From: an uncultured Eubacteriales bacterium | GTDB taxonomy: Bacteria > Bacillota > Clostridia > Oscillospirales > CAG-382 | DNA: 51,394 nt | Reading direction: 5' to 3' | NCBI GenBank assembly: GCA_934444485.1 | Contig: CAKSCN010000003.1 | Span: 1 to 51,394, forward strand | Part shown: piece by piece, positions 16,048 to 24,868 of the stretch | Numbering within the stretch: position 1 is the stretch's first letter | Layout: every line of letters starts with the position of its first letter | Made by a program: the position numbers and the translations under genes | Notes under the pieces: model-generated | The model's database searches: none | What the model saw: the letters and a program-made list of their open reading frames with translations, nothing else | What the model was told of the DNA's origin: nothing

Positions 16048-16890
16048 TTAACCTACTGTTACTTCGACGTCGAGCTTTGCAAGGTCAGCCATGCCTATCT
16101 TGTACTGCTCTTCGTTCGGTGCGTTTCCGTGCCAGCCGGCTTCGTTCTCCATAAATGAAACGCCCTTGCCCTTTATTGTCTTTGCGATTACCGCCGTGGG
16201 GAGGGCGGAGTTCTTCGCCGCCTCGACCGCCTCTTCGATTTCTTCAAAATTGTGACCGTCGATACATACGACGTTCCAGCCGAACGCACGGAACTTCTCG
16301 TCAAGAGGCGTGGGGTTCATGACCTGTCTTACGTCGCCGTCAATCTGAAGTCCGTTGAAGTCGATGAAAGCGCAGAGATTGTTGAGCTTGTAGTGAGCCG
16401 CAAACATAGCCGCCTCCCAAACCTGACCCTCTTCGCACTCGCCGTCGCCGAGAATTGTCCAGACTCTGTAGTTCTTCTCGGATATCTTGCCGGAAAGAGC
16501 CATGCCGCACGCTGCGGAAATACCCTGTCCGAGAGAGCCGGAGCTCATGTCGATGCCGGGAGTGTGCTTCATGTCGGGATGACCCTGAAGAAAGCTTCCG
16601 AGTTTACGGAAGGTCTTGAGCTCTTCAACGGGGAAGAAACCCTTGAGCGCAAGTGCGGCGTAAAGTGCCGGGCAGGCGTGCCCTTTGCTGAGAACGAATC
16701 TGTCTCTGTCGGGGTTCTTGGGGTTCTTGGGATCGACGTTCATTTCCTCAAAGTAGAGGTAGGCGAGAATGTCGGCAATGCTAAGAGAGCCGCCGGGATG
16801 ACCGGACTTGCCGCTGTAGACCGCCGTGAGTGCGCCTTTGCGTATTTCGTTGGCGACCGAGGAGAGATGTGAAAGCTTTGTCTTGTCCAT
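16048..16890 (-). CDS. Transketolase, N-terminal subunit
   Basis: Protein of 280 residues. The start at 16890 gives the normal N-terminus (MDKTKLSHLSSVANEIRK) with AAGGG upstream; the open frame continues 18 codons further without support. It has the substrate-side motif YSGKSGHPGGSLS and the thiamine diphosphate-binding motif that begins GDGECEEGQVWEAAM and ends IDFNGLQIDG. It works as a pair with the C-terminal subunit. The 85-bp gap to the HAD gene upstream could hold a promoter, but none is clear. Confidence 0.93.
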   Translation of the reverse strand: MDKTKLSHLSSVANEIRKGALTAVYSGKSGHPGGSLSIADILAYLYFEEMNVDPKNPKNPDRDRFVLSKGHACPALYAALALKGFFPVEELKTFRKLGSFLQGHPDMKHTPGIDMSSGSLGQGISAACGMALSGKISEKNYRVWTILGDGECEEGQVWEAAMFAAHYKLNNLCAFIDFNGLQIDGDVRQVMNPTPLDEKFRAFGWNVVCIDGHNFEEIEEAVEAAKNSALPTAVIAKTIKGKGVSFMENEAGWHGNAPNEEQYKIGMADLAKLDVEVTVG

Positions 16891-16975
16891 TTTTTTGCAA
16901 CCCTTCTTAAGATTTGCGCTCCTATGTTGAAGCAGTGAAAACACGCCGGAGCGTCAGCGCATTTGCACCGATAAG

Positions 16976-17809
16976 TTACTTTGACTGTTCCTTTTCGGCA
17001 ATTTCGATTAGGTCGGCTATCGCACCGCCGTCGTTTGTGCCGACGACGATTATATTCGGTATCTTCTTAAGACTGTCGAGTCCGTTTGAGGGAGTTGCGC
17101 TCCTGTCGGCGGACCGAAGCATTATTTCGTCGTTTTCGTAGTCGCCTATGGCGTATATCACGGCGTTTTCGTTGCCGAGACACCCTTTCAGCTCCGAAAG
17201 CATTGAGCCTTTCGTTCCGAACGGAGACTGTACTTCGAATATAGTCGGACACGCAAGCATATACGTAAACTTTCCGCAATCGACCGAGAGAACGTACTCA
17301 CGTATCTTTTCCACTCTGTCGGGCGTACTCTCAAAGGCTATCTTGTGCCAGTGACCTCGGGGAACTTTATCGAGAGAGGTTACGACGTGGCGTCCGTCAA
17401 ATTTCTTGAAGCAATCGAAACACTTAAGGTCACGGTTGACATACTCCACACTGTCTGCGGATATGCGTATACCGACTTTCTCGTCGTCGCTGAACTCTTT
17501 CTCAACGCCGCAAACAAGCTCGAATGCCGCTTCGTCGTCGAGGAAAATCTCACGTACAAAGGTGTCGGTTGCAAAGTCGTAAAGGTACGCGCCGTTGCAG
17601 CCGATAATGGGAGCGTTTGCGATGCTTGCAATCTCGGGTATCGCCGGGGGTATGAGGAACGCCTCACGACCGGTCGCAACGGTGAAGTGACCGCCGTTCT
17701 TTTTAAGATACCGCACGGCTTCAAGGTTTCTCGGAACAAGCTTTCCCCGGCTGTCGAGAAAAGTGCCGTCGATGTCGGAGACGATTATAACATTATCGAA
17801 TTTACCCAT
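16976..17809 (-). CDS. HAD-superfamily phosphatase, Cof type
   Basis: Protein of 277 residues. Motif I is SDIDGTFLDS (nucleophile Asp12, acid/base Asp14) and the C-terminal part has the family's GDYENDEIML with the metal-binding acids. The insertion between them fits the C2B cap of the HAD-IIB (Cof/YidA) group, cytosolic phosphatases acting on sugar phosphates and cofactors. The specific substrate cannot be told. It lies 37 bp downstream of the RluD-like gene, probably in the same transcript. Confidence 0.9.
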   Translation of the reverse strand: MGKFDNVIIVSDIDGTFLDSRGKLVPRNLEAVRYLKKNGGHFTVATGREAFLIPPAIPEIASIANAPIIGCNGAYLYDFATDTFVREIFLDDEAAFELVCGVEKEFSDDEKVGIRISADSVEYVNRDLKCFDCFKKFDGRHVVTSLDKVPRGHWHKIAFESTPDRVEKIREYVLSVDCGKFTYMLACPTIFEVQSPFGTKGSMLSELKGCLGNENAVIYAIGDYENDEIMLRSADRSATPSNGLDSLKKIPNIIVVGTNDGGAIADLIEIAEKEQSK

Positions 17810-17846
17810 TTGGTAAGAATTATCCTTTCATGTTTCGCTTGTGAAA

Positions 17847-18854
17847 TTACCGCTCGGACTCACTCCGCAGAACCGCAAGAGCTTTTTCGAAATACTCGGG
17901 CAGTGGAGCGGAAAATTCCATGTATTCGCCGCTTACGGGGTGCTTAAAGCCCAAAACCTCCGCATGGAGAAACTGTCCGCTCTCGCCGAAACGGTTTTTG
18001 CCGTCCTTGGGAGAGTAGAGAGGGTCGGCGACGACGGGATGACCGATGTGCGCCATGTGAACCCTTATTTGGTGTGTGCGCCCCGTTTCAAGCTTCATCT
18101 CGCAAAACGAAAATCCCTTGAAGCTTTCGATTACACGGTAGTGCGTTATCGCCTCTCTCGCACCGGGATACGACGCACTAACAACCGCCATTTTTTTGCG
18201 GTCGGCGGGATTTCTGCCGATGTGGGCGTTCACCGTGCCGCAAGGCTCTTTCGGTGTGCCGATGAGAAGCGTTTTGTATATGCGCTTGAAGTCGTGGCGC
18301 TTTATCATGTCGGCAAGAACCGTGTGCGACCTGTCGTTCTTTGCGACGACGAGAATGCCGCTTGTGTCCTTGTCTATTCTGTGGACGATTCCCGGACGGA
18401 TAACGCCGTTAATGCCCGAAAGACCGTCACGGCAGTGATACAGAAGAGCGTTCACGAGAGTGCCGGTGTAATTTCCGGGCGCCGGGTGAACAACCATTCC
18501 TTTCGGCTTGTTTACGACGAGTATGTCGCCGTCCTCGTACACGATATCAATCGGTATATTTTCCGGTACGGCACGGCACTCCGTCGGAAACGGCACTGTC
18601 ACCGTGAGCTTTGCTCTTTCGCCAACCTTTACCGACTTCGACGTGCAGACAACTCCGTCAACGAAGACTCTGCCCTCATCAATGTACTTTGCGGCGGCGG
18701 CACGTGAAATACCGTCAAAGCTCTCGGAAATAACCTTGTCAAGCCTGCCTCCGGAAGCGGCAGCCGCACTTTTTTCCTCACCGTCGAGTATGTCGTCGGT
18801 GTCTGCGTCGGTGACGGGCGGAAGCGTGGAGTTATCGTCAAGCGTTGCCGTCAT
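17847..18854 (-). CDS. RluD-like 23S rRNA pseudouridine synthase
   Basis: Protein of 335 residues. The start at 18854 is preferred because GGAGG stands seven bases before it within lspA; an upstream in-frame ATG would add a basic stretch. It has an S4 RNA-binding domain (GGRLDKVISESFDGISRAAA) and the catalytic segment HRIDKDTSGILVVAK, where the Asp attacks the uridine, then GRTHQIRVHM. Proteins of this family convert uridines of 23S rRNA to pseudouridine. The first 17 bases overlap lspA, so translation is coupled; lspA followed by an rluD-like gene is a common Firmicutes order. Confidence 0.92.
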   Translation of the reverse strand: MTATLDDNSTLPPVTDADTDDILDGEEKSAAAASGGRLDKVISESFDGISRAAAAKYIDEGRVFVDGVVCTSKSVKVGERAKLTVTVPFPTECRAVPENIPIDIVYEDGDILVVNKPKGMVVHPAPGNYTGTLVNALLYHCRDGLSGINGVIRPGIVHRIDKDTSGILVVAKNDRSHTVLADMIKRHDFKRIYKTLLIGTPKEPCGTVNAHIGRNPADRKKMAVVSASYPGAREAITHYRVIESFKGFSFCEMKLETGRTHQIRVHMAHIGHPVVADPLYSPKDGKNRFGESGQFLHAEVLGFKHPVSGEYMEFSAPLPEYFEKALAVLRSESER

Positions 18855-19362
18855 TTCCGTTTTCCTCCGCTTTTGCCGCTGACGCTTTTTTCTCACGTGC
18901 TTTCTTTTCGTCGAGAATTACCGAGAGTACGAGAAGTACCGCCCCCACGCACACGAACGAATCCGCAACGTTGAACACGGCGAAGTTGATAAGGCGAAAG
19001 TCAATGAAATCCACCACCGCACCGTCGAAAAGCACGCCGCCTCTGAAGGTGCGGTCGATCATATTGCCGATTGCTCCTCCGAGGACCATCGCAAGACTGA
19101 GTGACGAGAGTTTTGAAAGCTCACGGCGGAACTTTATCATGACGTAAATTATCGCAGCTATGGCAAGCGTCGAGAACGTGAGAAAGACCCAGCGGCTCTC
19201 CGAGAGCATACTGAACGCCGCACCCCGGTTTTCGACGTAGGTGATGTGGAGTACGTCCTTGATTATCGGTATCGTGTCGCCGAGAGCCATGTTCCGGCTG
19301 ACGAGAACCTTTGTGAATTGGTCAAGTGCGACCGCAATAAGGGTAATTAAGGCAGAAAGCAT
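18838..19362 (-). CDS. lspA: Lipoprotein signal peptidase
   Basis: Protein of 174 residues; the start at 19362 follows AAAGGAA and gives the typical first membrane helix (MLSALITLIAVALDQFTKVL). Four hydrophobic segments and the family blocks VENRGAAFSML, GGAIGNMIDR and FNVADSFVCVG are present; the catalytic Asp pair lies in VVDFIDF/NVADS. It removes signal peptides from lipoproteins in the membrane, a need illustrated here by the beta-lactamase-like and oligopeptide-binding lipoproteins. The charged Lys/Ala/Glu-rich C-terminal tail is longer than usual. It lies between ileS and the RluD-like gene. Confidence 0.95.
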   Translation of the reverse strand: MLSALITLIAVALDQFTKVLVSRNMALGDTIPIIKDVLHITYVENRGAAFSMLSESRWVFLTFSTLAIAAIIYVMIKFRRELSKLSSLSLAMVLGGAIGNMIDRTFRGGVLFDGAVVDFIDFRLINFAVFNVADSFVCVGAVLLVLSVILDEKKAREKKASAAKAEENGNDGNA

Positions 19363-19454
19363 GAAATTCCTTTCGTTATCAGCCGATACGGCATTAAACA
19401 CGGCAAGCCGAACCCATGAGAGTCCGACTGTACCGCCGTTTGTATTTTCCGAAA

Positions 19455-22271
19455 TCAGAAACCAATCTTTTTGAGGATAGCCGCACATCTCGGGCAGAGA
19501 TGTCCCCCCTCGCCGTCGTCCTCGGCACTGTCTGTGACAAACCAGCACCTGTCGCACTTAACGCCGTCCGCTTCCGCAACAACAACCGCTATACCGCTTT
19601 CGGTATCCGTGAATGCGCTCTCGGGAGCGTTACCGTCTGCGAGTGTTACCTTGGAGGTGATGAACACGGTCTTAAGCTCGTCCGCAAAGTCCTCGAAGAG
19701 AGCCTTTACCTCGGGAGCGTTGTCAGCGTAAATCGTAACGCTTGCGTCAAGCGACTTTCCGATTACCTTGTTTGCACGGGAAAGCTCGAGAGCCTTCATA
19801 ACGTCGTCTCGAACCGCAAAGAGTCTGTCCCAACGTTCCTCGAGGGCGGTGTCGTTGTACTTCTCCTCAAACTTCGGGAAGTGGTTGAGGAATACGCTTT
19901 CGGCGTTGTCTTCGTCGGTGTGAGGCATGAAGCTCCAGGTTTCCTCAGCCGTGAACGAGAGAATAGGCGCTATAAGACGTGTGAGAGAATTGAGAATGAT
20001 ATACATTGCAGTCTGTGCGCTGCGGCGGGGAATACCGTCCTTTTCCTCAACGTAGGTTCTGTCTTTGGTGATGTCGATATAGAGCTTGGAGAGATCTATC
20101 GTGCAGAAGTTGTGAACCGCATGATAGATTATGTGGAACTCGAAGCTGTTGTAAGCGTCGGTGACGTCCTTAACGAGAGTGTTGAGGCGGCAGAGAATCC
20201 ACTTGTCTATATCGTAAAGCTTCTCGTAGGGAAGCATATCCTTGTCGGGATCGAAATCGGTTTCGGCAGTACCGAGGTTCGCAAGAAGAATACGGATTGT
20301 ATTTCTTATCTTTCTGTACGACTCGGAGAGCTGCTTGAAGATGTTGTCGGAGGCTCTGACGTCAACTCTGTAGTCGCTCGACGCAACCCACAGACGGAGA
20401 ATGTCAGCACCGTACACCTTGATTATTTCCTCGGGAGCTATGGCGTTTCCGAGAGACTTGTGCATTGCCTTGCCCTCGCCGTCAACGACCCAGCCGTGCG
20501 TGAGTACCGTCTTGTACGGCGCACCCTCGCCCTTTGCGCCGACAGCGGTGAGAAGAGAGGACTGGAACCAGCCTCTGTACTGATCCGCACCCTCAAGGTA
20601 CATATCTGCGGGCCATCTCATGCCGTCTCTGGCGAGTACGGAGAAGTGAGTCGAACCGGAGTCGAACCAGCCGTCGAGAGTGTCGGTTTCCTTGGTGAAG
20701 TGCGTGTGTCCGCACTCGGGGCATACGAAGCCCTCGGGGAGAAGATCCTTTGCGTCGAGGTCAAACCATGCGTTTGAGCCCTTTTCGCCGAATATCTTGG
20801 ATATGCTTGCGATTGTCTCGTCGGTGCATATCGGTTTCTTGCACTTGTCGCAGTATACGACGGGAATGGGAAGTCCCCAGTGTCTCTGACGGGAGATGCA
20901 CCAGTCGGCTCTCTCCTTTATCATAGAGACCATTCTGTCTCCGCCCCACTTGGGAAGCCATTCGACGTTTTCGCAAGCCTTTACCGCCTTGTCCTTGAAC
21001 GCCTCGACCGAGCAGAACCATTGCGGCGTTGCACGGAAGATAATCGGCTTCTTGCATCTCCAGCAGTGCGGATACTGATGCGAAATCTTTTCGGAGGCGA
21101 AGAGACTGCCGTCCTCGACAAGCTCTTTGTAGATAGCCTCGTTTGACTCGTCGTAACGCATACCGGCGAATTTGCCTGCCGCCTCGGTCTGATATCCTCT
21201 GTCGTCAACGGGAACGAGAATTTCAATGCCGTAGCGCATACCGGTGAAGTAGTCGTCAACACCGAAGCCGGGAGCGGTGTGAACGCAGCCTGTACCGCTG
21301 TCCATGGTGACATAGTCCGCATTGCATACAAGACTTTCTCTGTCGAGGAACGGGTGAGCCGCCTTCATGTACTCGAAGAATGAGCCGGGTTCGGTCTTGA
21401 TTATTTCGTAGTTTTCAATCTTGCCCTCTTTCATCGTCTTTTCGGCGAGAGCCTCGGCAACGATATAGTATTCGTCCCCTGCCTTTACAACTGCGTAGCT
21501 GTCACGGGGATGAAGAGCTATTGCCATGTTTCCGGGAAGAGTCCAGATTGTGGTCGTCCAGATTACGAAGTAGGTCTTGGAAAGGTCGCACACGCCTGCA
21601 AGCTTGCCCATGTCGTCCTTTACGGCGAACTTTACGTATACCGAAGTACACTCGTCGTCTGCGTACTCTATTTCCGCTTCCGCAAGAGCCGTTTCGTCGT
21701 TGGGGCACCAGTATACGGGTTTGAGTCCCTTGTAGATGTAGCCGTTCTTGTACATCTCACCGAAGACCTCAACCTCTTTCGCCTCCATGGAGGGATCCAT
21801 TGTGCGGTAAGGATGCTCCCAGTCGCCTATAACGCCGAGACGCTTGAAGGACGCCATCTGAAGCTGAACGAAGTCCTCTGCGAACTTGTGGCACGCACTT
21901 CTGAACTCGGACACAGACATCTTCTTGCGGTCGAGCTTGTTCTTCTTTATAATCGCACTTTCAATGGGCATACCGTGGTTGTCCCAGCCGGGAACGTAAG
22001 GAGTTTTAAAGCCCTGCATGGACTTTGATTTGTTGATGAAATCCTTGAGCACCTTGTTCATTGCGGTTCCCATGTGAATGTTGCCGTTGGAGAAGGGAGG
22101 ACCGTCGTGGAGAATGTAGCTCTCATTGTCACGGTTAAGCTCAAGCATAGACTTATATAAGTTTTCGCTCTCCCACTTCGCCTGAATTACGGGTTCTTTC
22201 TGCGGAAGTCCCGCACGCATGGGGAACTCGGTTTTCGGAAGGTTGAGCGATTTTGAGTAATCTTTTGCCAT
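19455..22271 (-). CDS. ileS: Isoleucyl-tRNA synthetase
   Basis: Protein of 938 residues, normal for bacterial IleS. It has the class I HIGH motif as SNGNIHMGTAMN, the editing domain, the KMSKS loop as KAMHKSLGN (an altered form), and a C-terminal zinc finger CDRCW...CPRC. It charges tRNA-Ile. The start is ambiguous: ATG 22283 touches the AAAGGA site, whereas ATG 22271 lies 12 bases after it and is preferred. The 235 bp upstream contain no T-box consensus, so the usual tRNA-sensing control is not seen. The divIVA-ileS-lspA order is conserved in Firmicutes. Confidence 0.96.
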   Translation of the reverse strand: MAKDYSKSLNLPKTEFPMRAGLPQKEPVIQAKWESENLYKSMLELNRDNESYILHDGPPFSNGNIHMGTAMNKVLKDFINKSKSMQGFKTPYVPGWDNHGMPIESAIIKKNKLDRKKMSVSEFRSACHKFAEDFVQLQMASFKRLGVIGDWEHPYRTMDPSMEAKEVEVFGEMYKNGYIYKGLKPVYWCPNDETALAEAEIEYADDECTSVYVKFAVKDDMGKLAGVCDLSKTYFVIWTTTIWTLPGNMAIALHPRDSYAVVKAGDEYYIVAEALAEKTMKEGKIENYEIIKTEPGSFFEYMKAAHPFLDRESLVCNADYVTMDSGTGCVHTAPGFGVDDYFTGMRYGIEILVPVDDRGYQTEAAGKFAGMRYDESNEAIYKELVEDGSLFASEKISHQYPHCWRCKKPIIFRATPQWFCSVEAFKDKAVKACENVEWLPKWGGDRMVSMIKERADWCISRQRHWGLPIPVVYCDKCKKPICTDETIASISKIFGEKGSNAWFDLDAKDLLPEGFVCPECGHTHFTKETDTLDGWFDSGSTHFSVLARDGMRWPADMYLEGADQYRGWFQSSLLTAVGAKGEGAPYKTVLTHGWVVDGEGKAMHKSLGNAIAPEEIIKVYGADILRLWVASSDYRVDVRASDNIFKQLSESYRKIRNTIRILLANLGTAETDFDPDKDMLPYEKLYDIDKWILCRLNTLVKDVTDAYNSFEFHIIYHAVHNFCTIDLSKLYIDITKDRTYVEEKDGIPRRSAQTAMYIILNSLTRLIAPILSFTAEETWSFMPHTDEDNAESVFLNHFPKFEEKYNDTALEERWDRLFAVRDDVMKALELSRANKVIGKSLDASVTIYADNAPEVKALFEDFADELKTVFITSKVTLADGNAPESAFTDTESGIAVVVAEADGVKCDRCWFVTDSAEDDGEGGHLCPRCAAILKKIGF

Positions 22272-22283
22272 GGTAATGTCCAT

Positions 22284-22518
22284 TCCTTTCGTGTGATAGA
22301 CGTGCCGAGAAAGCTCCGCACACCCAAAATGACAGTGTTCACCGTCTTACGAAAAAGACCCATGCGCACATTTAAGCGTCAAGTCCCTTTCGTCAAACGG
22401 CAAAACGGTCGGGGAGGAACATTTCTCTTCGGGTTCCGCCCTTTCCGCACCGTTTACTGCGTAATATGTAAATTTGAGAAACTGCCTCTGCGGCGTTTCA
22501 CCGTACTTTGCGACTGTT
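22284..22518 (-). other. Spacer between divIVA and ileS
   Basis: This 235-bp stretch precedes ileS. I looked for the T-box sequence (AGGGTGGTACCGCG) and did not find it. A coding-like open frame of about 57 codons follows the divIVA stop in another frame and ends at 22347, but it has no ATG, GTG or TTG of its own after the divIVA stop. A near-palindrome (GACGGTGAACACTGTC on the minus strand) is the only other structure seen. Confidence 0.5.
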
Positions 22519-23106
22519 TCAGCCGTTATGCTCGGAGCTGACTGCGGAAGCCTTCTCCTTGAACTTTTCGGTCGCCGCCGCCTTGAAATCCTCGACGGTG
22601 GGAACGCTTTCTTCGGGCGCTTCGTCGTTTGACGGGATTGTGCTGCAAAGAAGTCCCAGCTGTTTTTTGTATGCCTCAAGGAGAGATGCACGGAATTCCT
22701 GAGCTTTCTTTTCGGTCTCGATGAGCTTCTGACGCTCTGCCTCGTACTTCTCGCCGAACTGCGCCAGAGTCTCCTTGCAGCTTGCGCTCATGGCGTCGTT
22801 TATCTCCTTTGCACGTGTTTCGGCGGCGGAGATTATTTTGGCGGACTCCTCATTTGCGTGCTCCACCAAAGCGGCGGAAATTTCCTTGGCTTCGGCAATC
22901 ATGGTGTCAACGGAGTTTTCCTTCGCCTTAATTTCGGCAAGGGTACTCGCCACAATGCGGAGTTTTTCCTCGGTGGTCTCGAATGCCGCATAGAGTTCAT
23001 CATAGCACGCCTTGAAGTAGTCGATGTACTCGTCAACCTCTGTCGTACTGTAACCGCTTATGCCTTTTTTGAAAGACGCTGCGGATATTTCGCTTGGTTT
23101 TTTCAA
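22519..23106 (-). CDS. divIVA: DivIVA domain protein
   Basis: Protein of 195 residues. The start is taken as TTG at 23106, six bases after AGAGGTG, giving MKKPSEISAASFKKGISGYS; an ATG further up overlaps ylmH. The first 60 residues carry the DivIVA membrane-binding pattern (FKKGISGYSTTEVDEYIDYF), followed by a long coiled coil rich in Glu, Lys and Ala. DivIVA binds curved membrane at poles and division sites and recruits other proteins. It is the last gene of the ylm cluster, 28 bp after ylmH. Confidence 0.9.
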   Translation of the reverse strand: MKKPSEISAASFKKGISGYSTTEVDEYIDYFKACYDELYAAFETTEEKLRIVASTLAEIKAKENSVDTMIAEAKEISAALVEHANEESAKIISAAETRAKEINDAMSASCKETLAQFGEKYEAERQKLIETEKKAQEFRASLLEAYKKQLGLLCSTIPSNDEAPEESVPTVEDFKAAATEKFKEKASAVSSEHNG

Positions 23107-23134
23107 TGCAATCACCTCTTGTTTGGGTTTTGGG

Positions 23135-23929
23135 TCAGATAAATTTTCGCACAACGATGCGTATTCTTCCTTTTTTCGTGAGCGTTCCGGCACTGTACAG
23201 AAGAAATCTTCCGCTTCCTCTTATCGAGAGAAGATCGCCCTCCGAGAGTCCGAAGCTCTTTTCGCACACCTCGACGTGGTTTACGCTTACCGCACCCGAC
23301 GATATGAGCCTTTCGGCTTTGTCTCTTGAAATCGACAGTATCGACGCCGCAACGCCGTCAAGCCTCAGCGACGCAACCGTGTCGGTTATTTCCTCGAATT
23401 TGCGCTCCGGCTTCGGCAGTGATGAAAAGTCCGTCACCGCACACGAAACGCCGTCTCTTCCCACTGAGGTAAGCTCCTCGGCAAGAAAAGCTCCGACCGT
23501 GTCGTACACTGCGGCATACGCCGTTTTTTCGTCGGCAATGTAAATGTCGCCGACCGTTTCACGGGATATTCCGAGAGAAAGCATCGCACCGAGGAAATCC
23601 CTGTGGGTAAGCTCCCTGTAGCCGGAAAGCGATATACGAAGCGGCGTTACGGGAAAATATTCGCCGGGAGTCTCCTTTGCAAAGGGCGCAAGATATTCCG
23701 GGAAAAGTCCGAGAACGGTACGCTCCGCACCGTCAAAGCCGCCGAAAAATACGAAGCTGTCACGGTATACGCTCGCCTCAAGACGAGGCAGAAGAAACGC
23801 TCTTTCCTCTTCGCGCAGAAACTTCGTAAAAAGCGGAGTCGATGTGCGTTCGCTTCTCTCAGCAAGGTCAAACACCTTTGCCGAAAGCTTGCTCTCATTT
23901 TCCGCCTTGTCGTTTCCCTGTCCGCTCAC
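23135..23929 (-). CDS. ylmH: YlmH-like S4-domain RNA-binding protein
   Basis: Protein of 264 residues with a GTG start five bases after GGAGGTGA. The middle region (YRELTHRDFLGAMLSLGISR, GDIYI) is diagnostic of YlmH, and a C-terminal S4 domain follows (LRLDGVAASILSISRDKAER). S4 domains bind structured RNA; YlmH homologues act on stalled large ribosomal subunits in ribosome rescue. It lies between ylmG and divIVA, the standard order. The 160-bp gap before it contains nothing recognisable. Confidence 0.92.
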   Translation of the reverse strand: MSGQGNDKAENESKLSAKVFDLAERSERTSTPLFTKFLREEERAFLLPRLEASVYRDSFVFFGGFDGAERTVLGLFPEYLAPFAKETPGEYFPVTPLRISLSGYRELTHRDFLGAMLSLGISRETVGDIYIADEKTAYAAVYDTVGAFLAEELTSVGRDGVSCAVTDFSSLPKPERKFEEITDTVASLRLDGVAASILSISRDKAERLISSGAVSVNHVEVCEKSFGLSEGDLLSIRGSGRFLLYSAGTLTKKGRIRIVVRKFI

Positions 23930-24090
23930 ACTCTCACCTCCGCCGAATCATACGCCGTTCTGTGCTTTTCCGTTTTTCGGTGCGCCGCATACCTTGCCGA
24001 TCGCAGTCTTGACGGCCGTTTTACCGAAAAATCGGCACACCTCTCCAAGCGTTGCCTTTTTGCCCGTTTCGGGAGACAACGCCGGGAGAG

Positions 24091-24357
24091 TCAAAAAAGT
24101 CCGGACAACAGAGAGAGAATGACCATCGTCACAAAAAACGGAATGTCAATCGGAAATTCCGCAACGAAATCAAATCTCTCGAGAACACAGCGAACCGGGT
24201 AAATGAGCGGTTCGGTCACTGCGTACAGAAAATCCTCGACCGGATTGCCGTCGTCAAGCGGCAGCCACGAAAGAATCGCACGCAGAAACATCGCAAAGCT
24301 GAGAGTTGTCAGAAGCAGATGTACGAATGAAGAAAAAATATAGAAAAGAGAAGTCAT
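24091..24357 (-). CDS. ylmG: YggT family membrane protein
   Basis: Protein of 88 residues with two hydrophobic segments separated by a polar loop containing SWLPLDDGNPV and LIYPVR, the YggT/YlmG signature. It is an inner-membrane protein of the division cluster with no defined biochemical role. The start at 24357 has no strong ribosome binding site, so it may depend on translation of sepF, 30 bp upstream. Confidence 0.9.
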   Translation of the reverse strand: MTSLFYIFSSFVHLLLTTLSFAMFLRAILSWLPLDDGNPVEDFLYAVTEPLIYPVRCVLERFDFVAEFPIDIPFFVTMVILSLLSGLF

Positions 24358-24387
24358 ATTGCCGACCGGGAACTGCTCGGAAAAGGC

Positions 24388-24831
24388 TTACGCTTCTGCG
24401 TTTTCGTCGAATTCCTGCGTCTCCGCACCGGAGGGCTGATTGTCAGCGCCGGAAACGTCAACGTTCTTGGGAGTTACGACGTAAGTTCTCTTTGCTATCT
24501 TCTTGATGTCGCCGCCTATTGCGTAAGCAACACCCGTGAGAAAGTCGATAAGTCTTCTTATCGTTTCCTTGTCGGCAGCCTCAAGGTTGAGAAGAATGGT
24601 CTTTCTCTCGAGAAGGTGGTCTGCGATAGGACCTACCTCTTCGTAGCTCTTCGGTCTCTCGACTCTCATTTCGATGGGAGCACCGGAAGAGAGGGAGGTG
24701 TTGGAAGGAGCGGGATCAAGAGAGAGTCCGGGATCGTCATACGAATCGGTATCGTTGATGTCCGGCTCGTACTCATTCTCCGGAATTGTTGTGGGCTGCG
24801 GCGGGCGCATGAAATTGTCTAAGAGTCCCAT
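24388..24831 (-). CDS. sepF: Cell division protein SepF
   Basis: Protein of 147 residues; the start at 24831 follows GGAGG and gives the membrane-targeting N-terminus MGLLDNFMRPP. A Pro/Asp/Ser-rich linker is followed by the SepF core (RPKSYEEVGPIADHLLERK, LIDFLTGVAYAIGGDIKKIA). SepF polymerises on the membrane and anchors FtsZ. The end carries an extra acidic tail. Confidence 0.95.
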   Translation of the reverse strand: MGLLDNFMRPPQPTTIPENEYEPDINDTDSYDDPGLSLDPAPSNTSLSSGAPIEMRVERPKSYEEVGPIADHLLERKTILLNLEAADKETIRRLIDFLTGVAYAIGGDIKKIAKRTYVVTPKNVDVSGADNQPSGAETQEFDENAEA

Positions 24832-24868
24832 GATAAATCCTCCATATATATTAAAAATAAACTTGCAT

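Noticed and set aside
22284..22518. T-box riboswitch before ileS
   Set aside because: The conserved AGGGTGGTACCGCG segment and a following terminator are absent.
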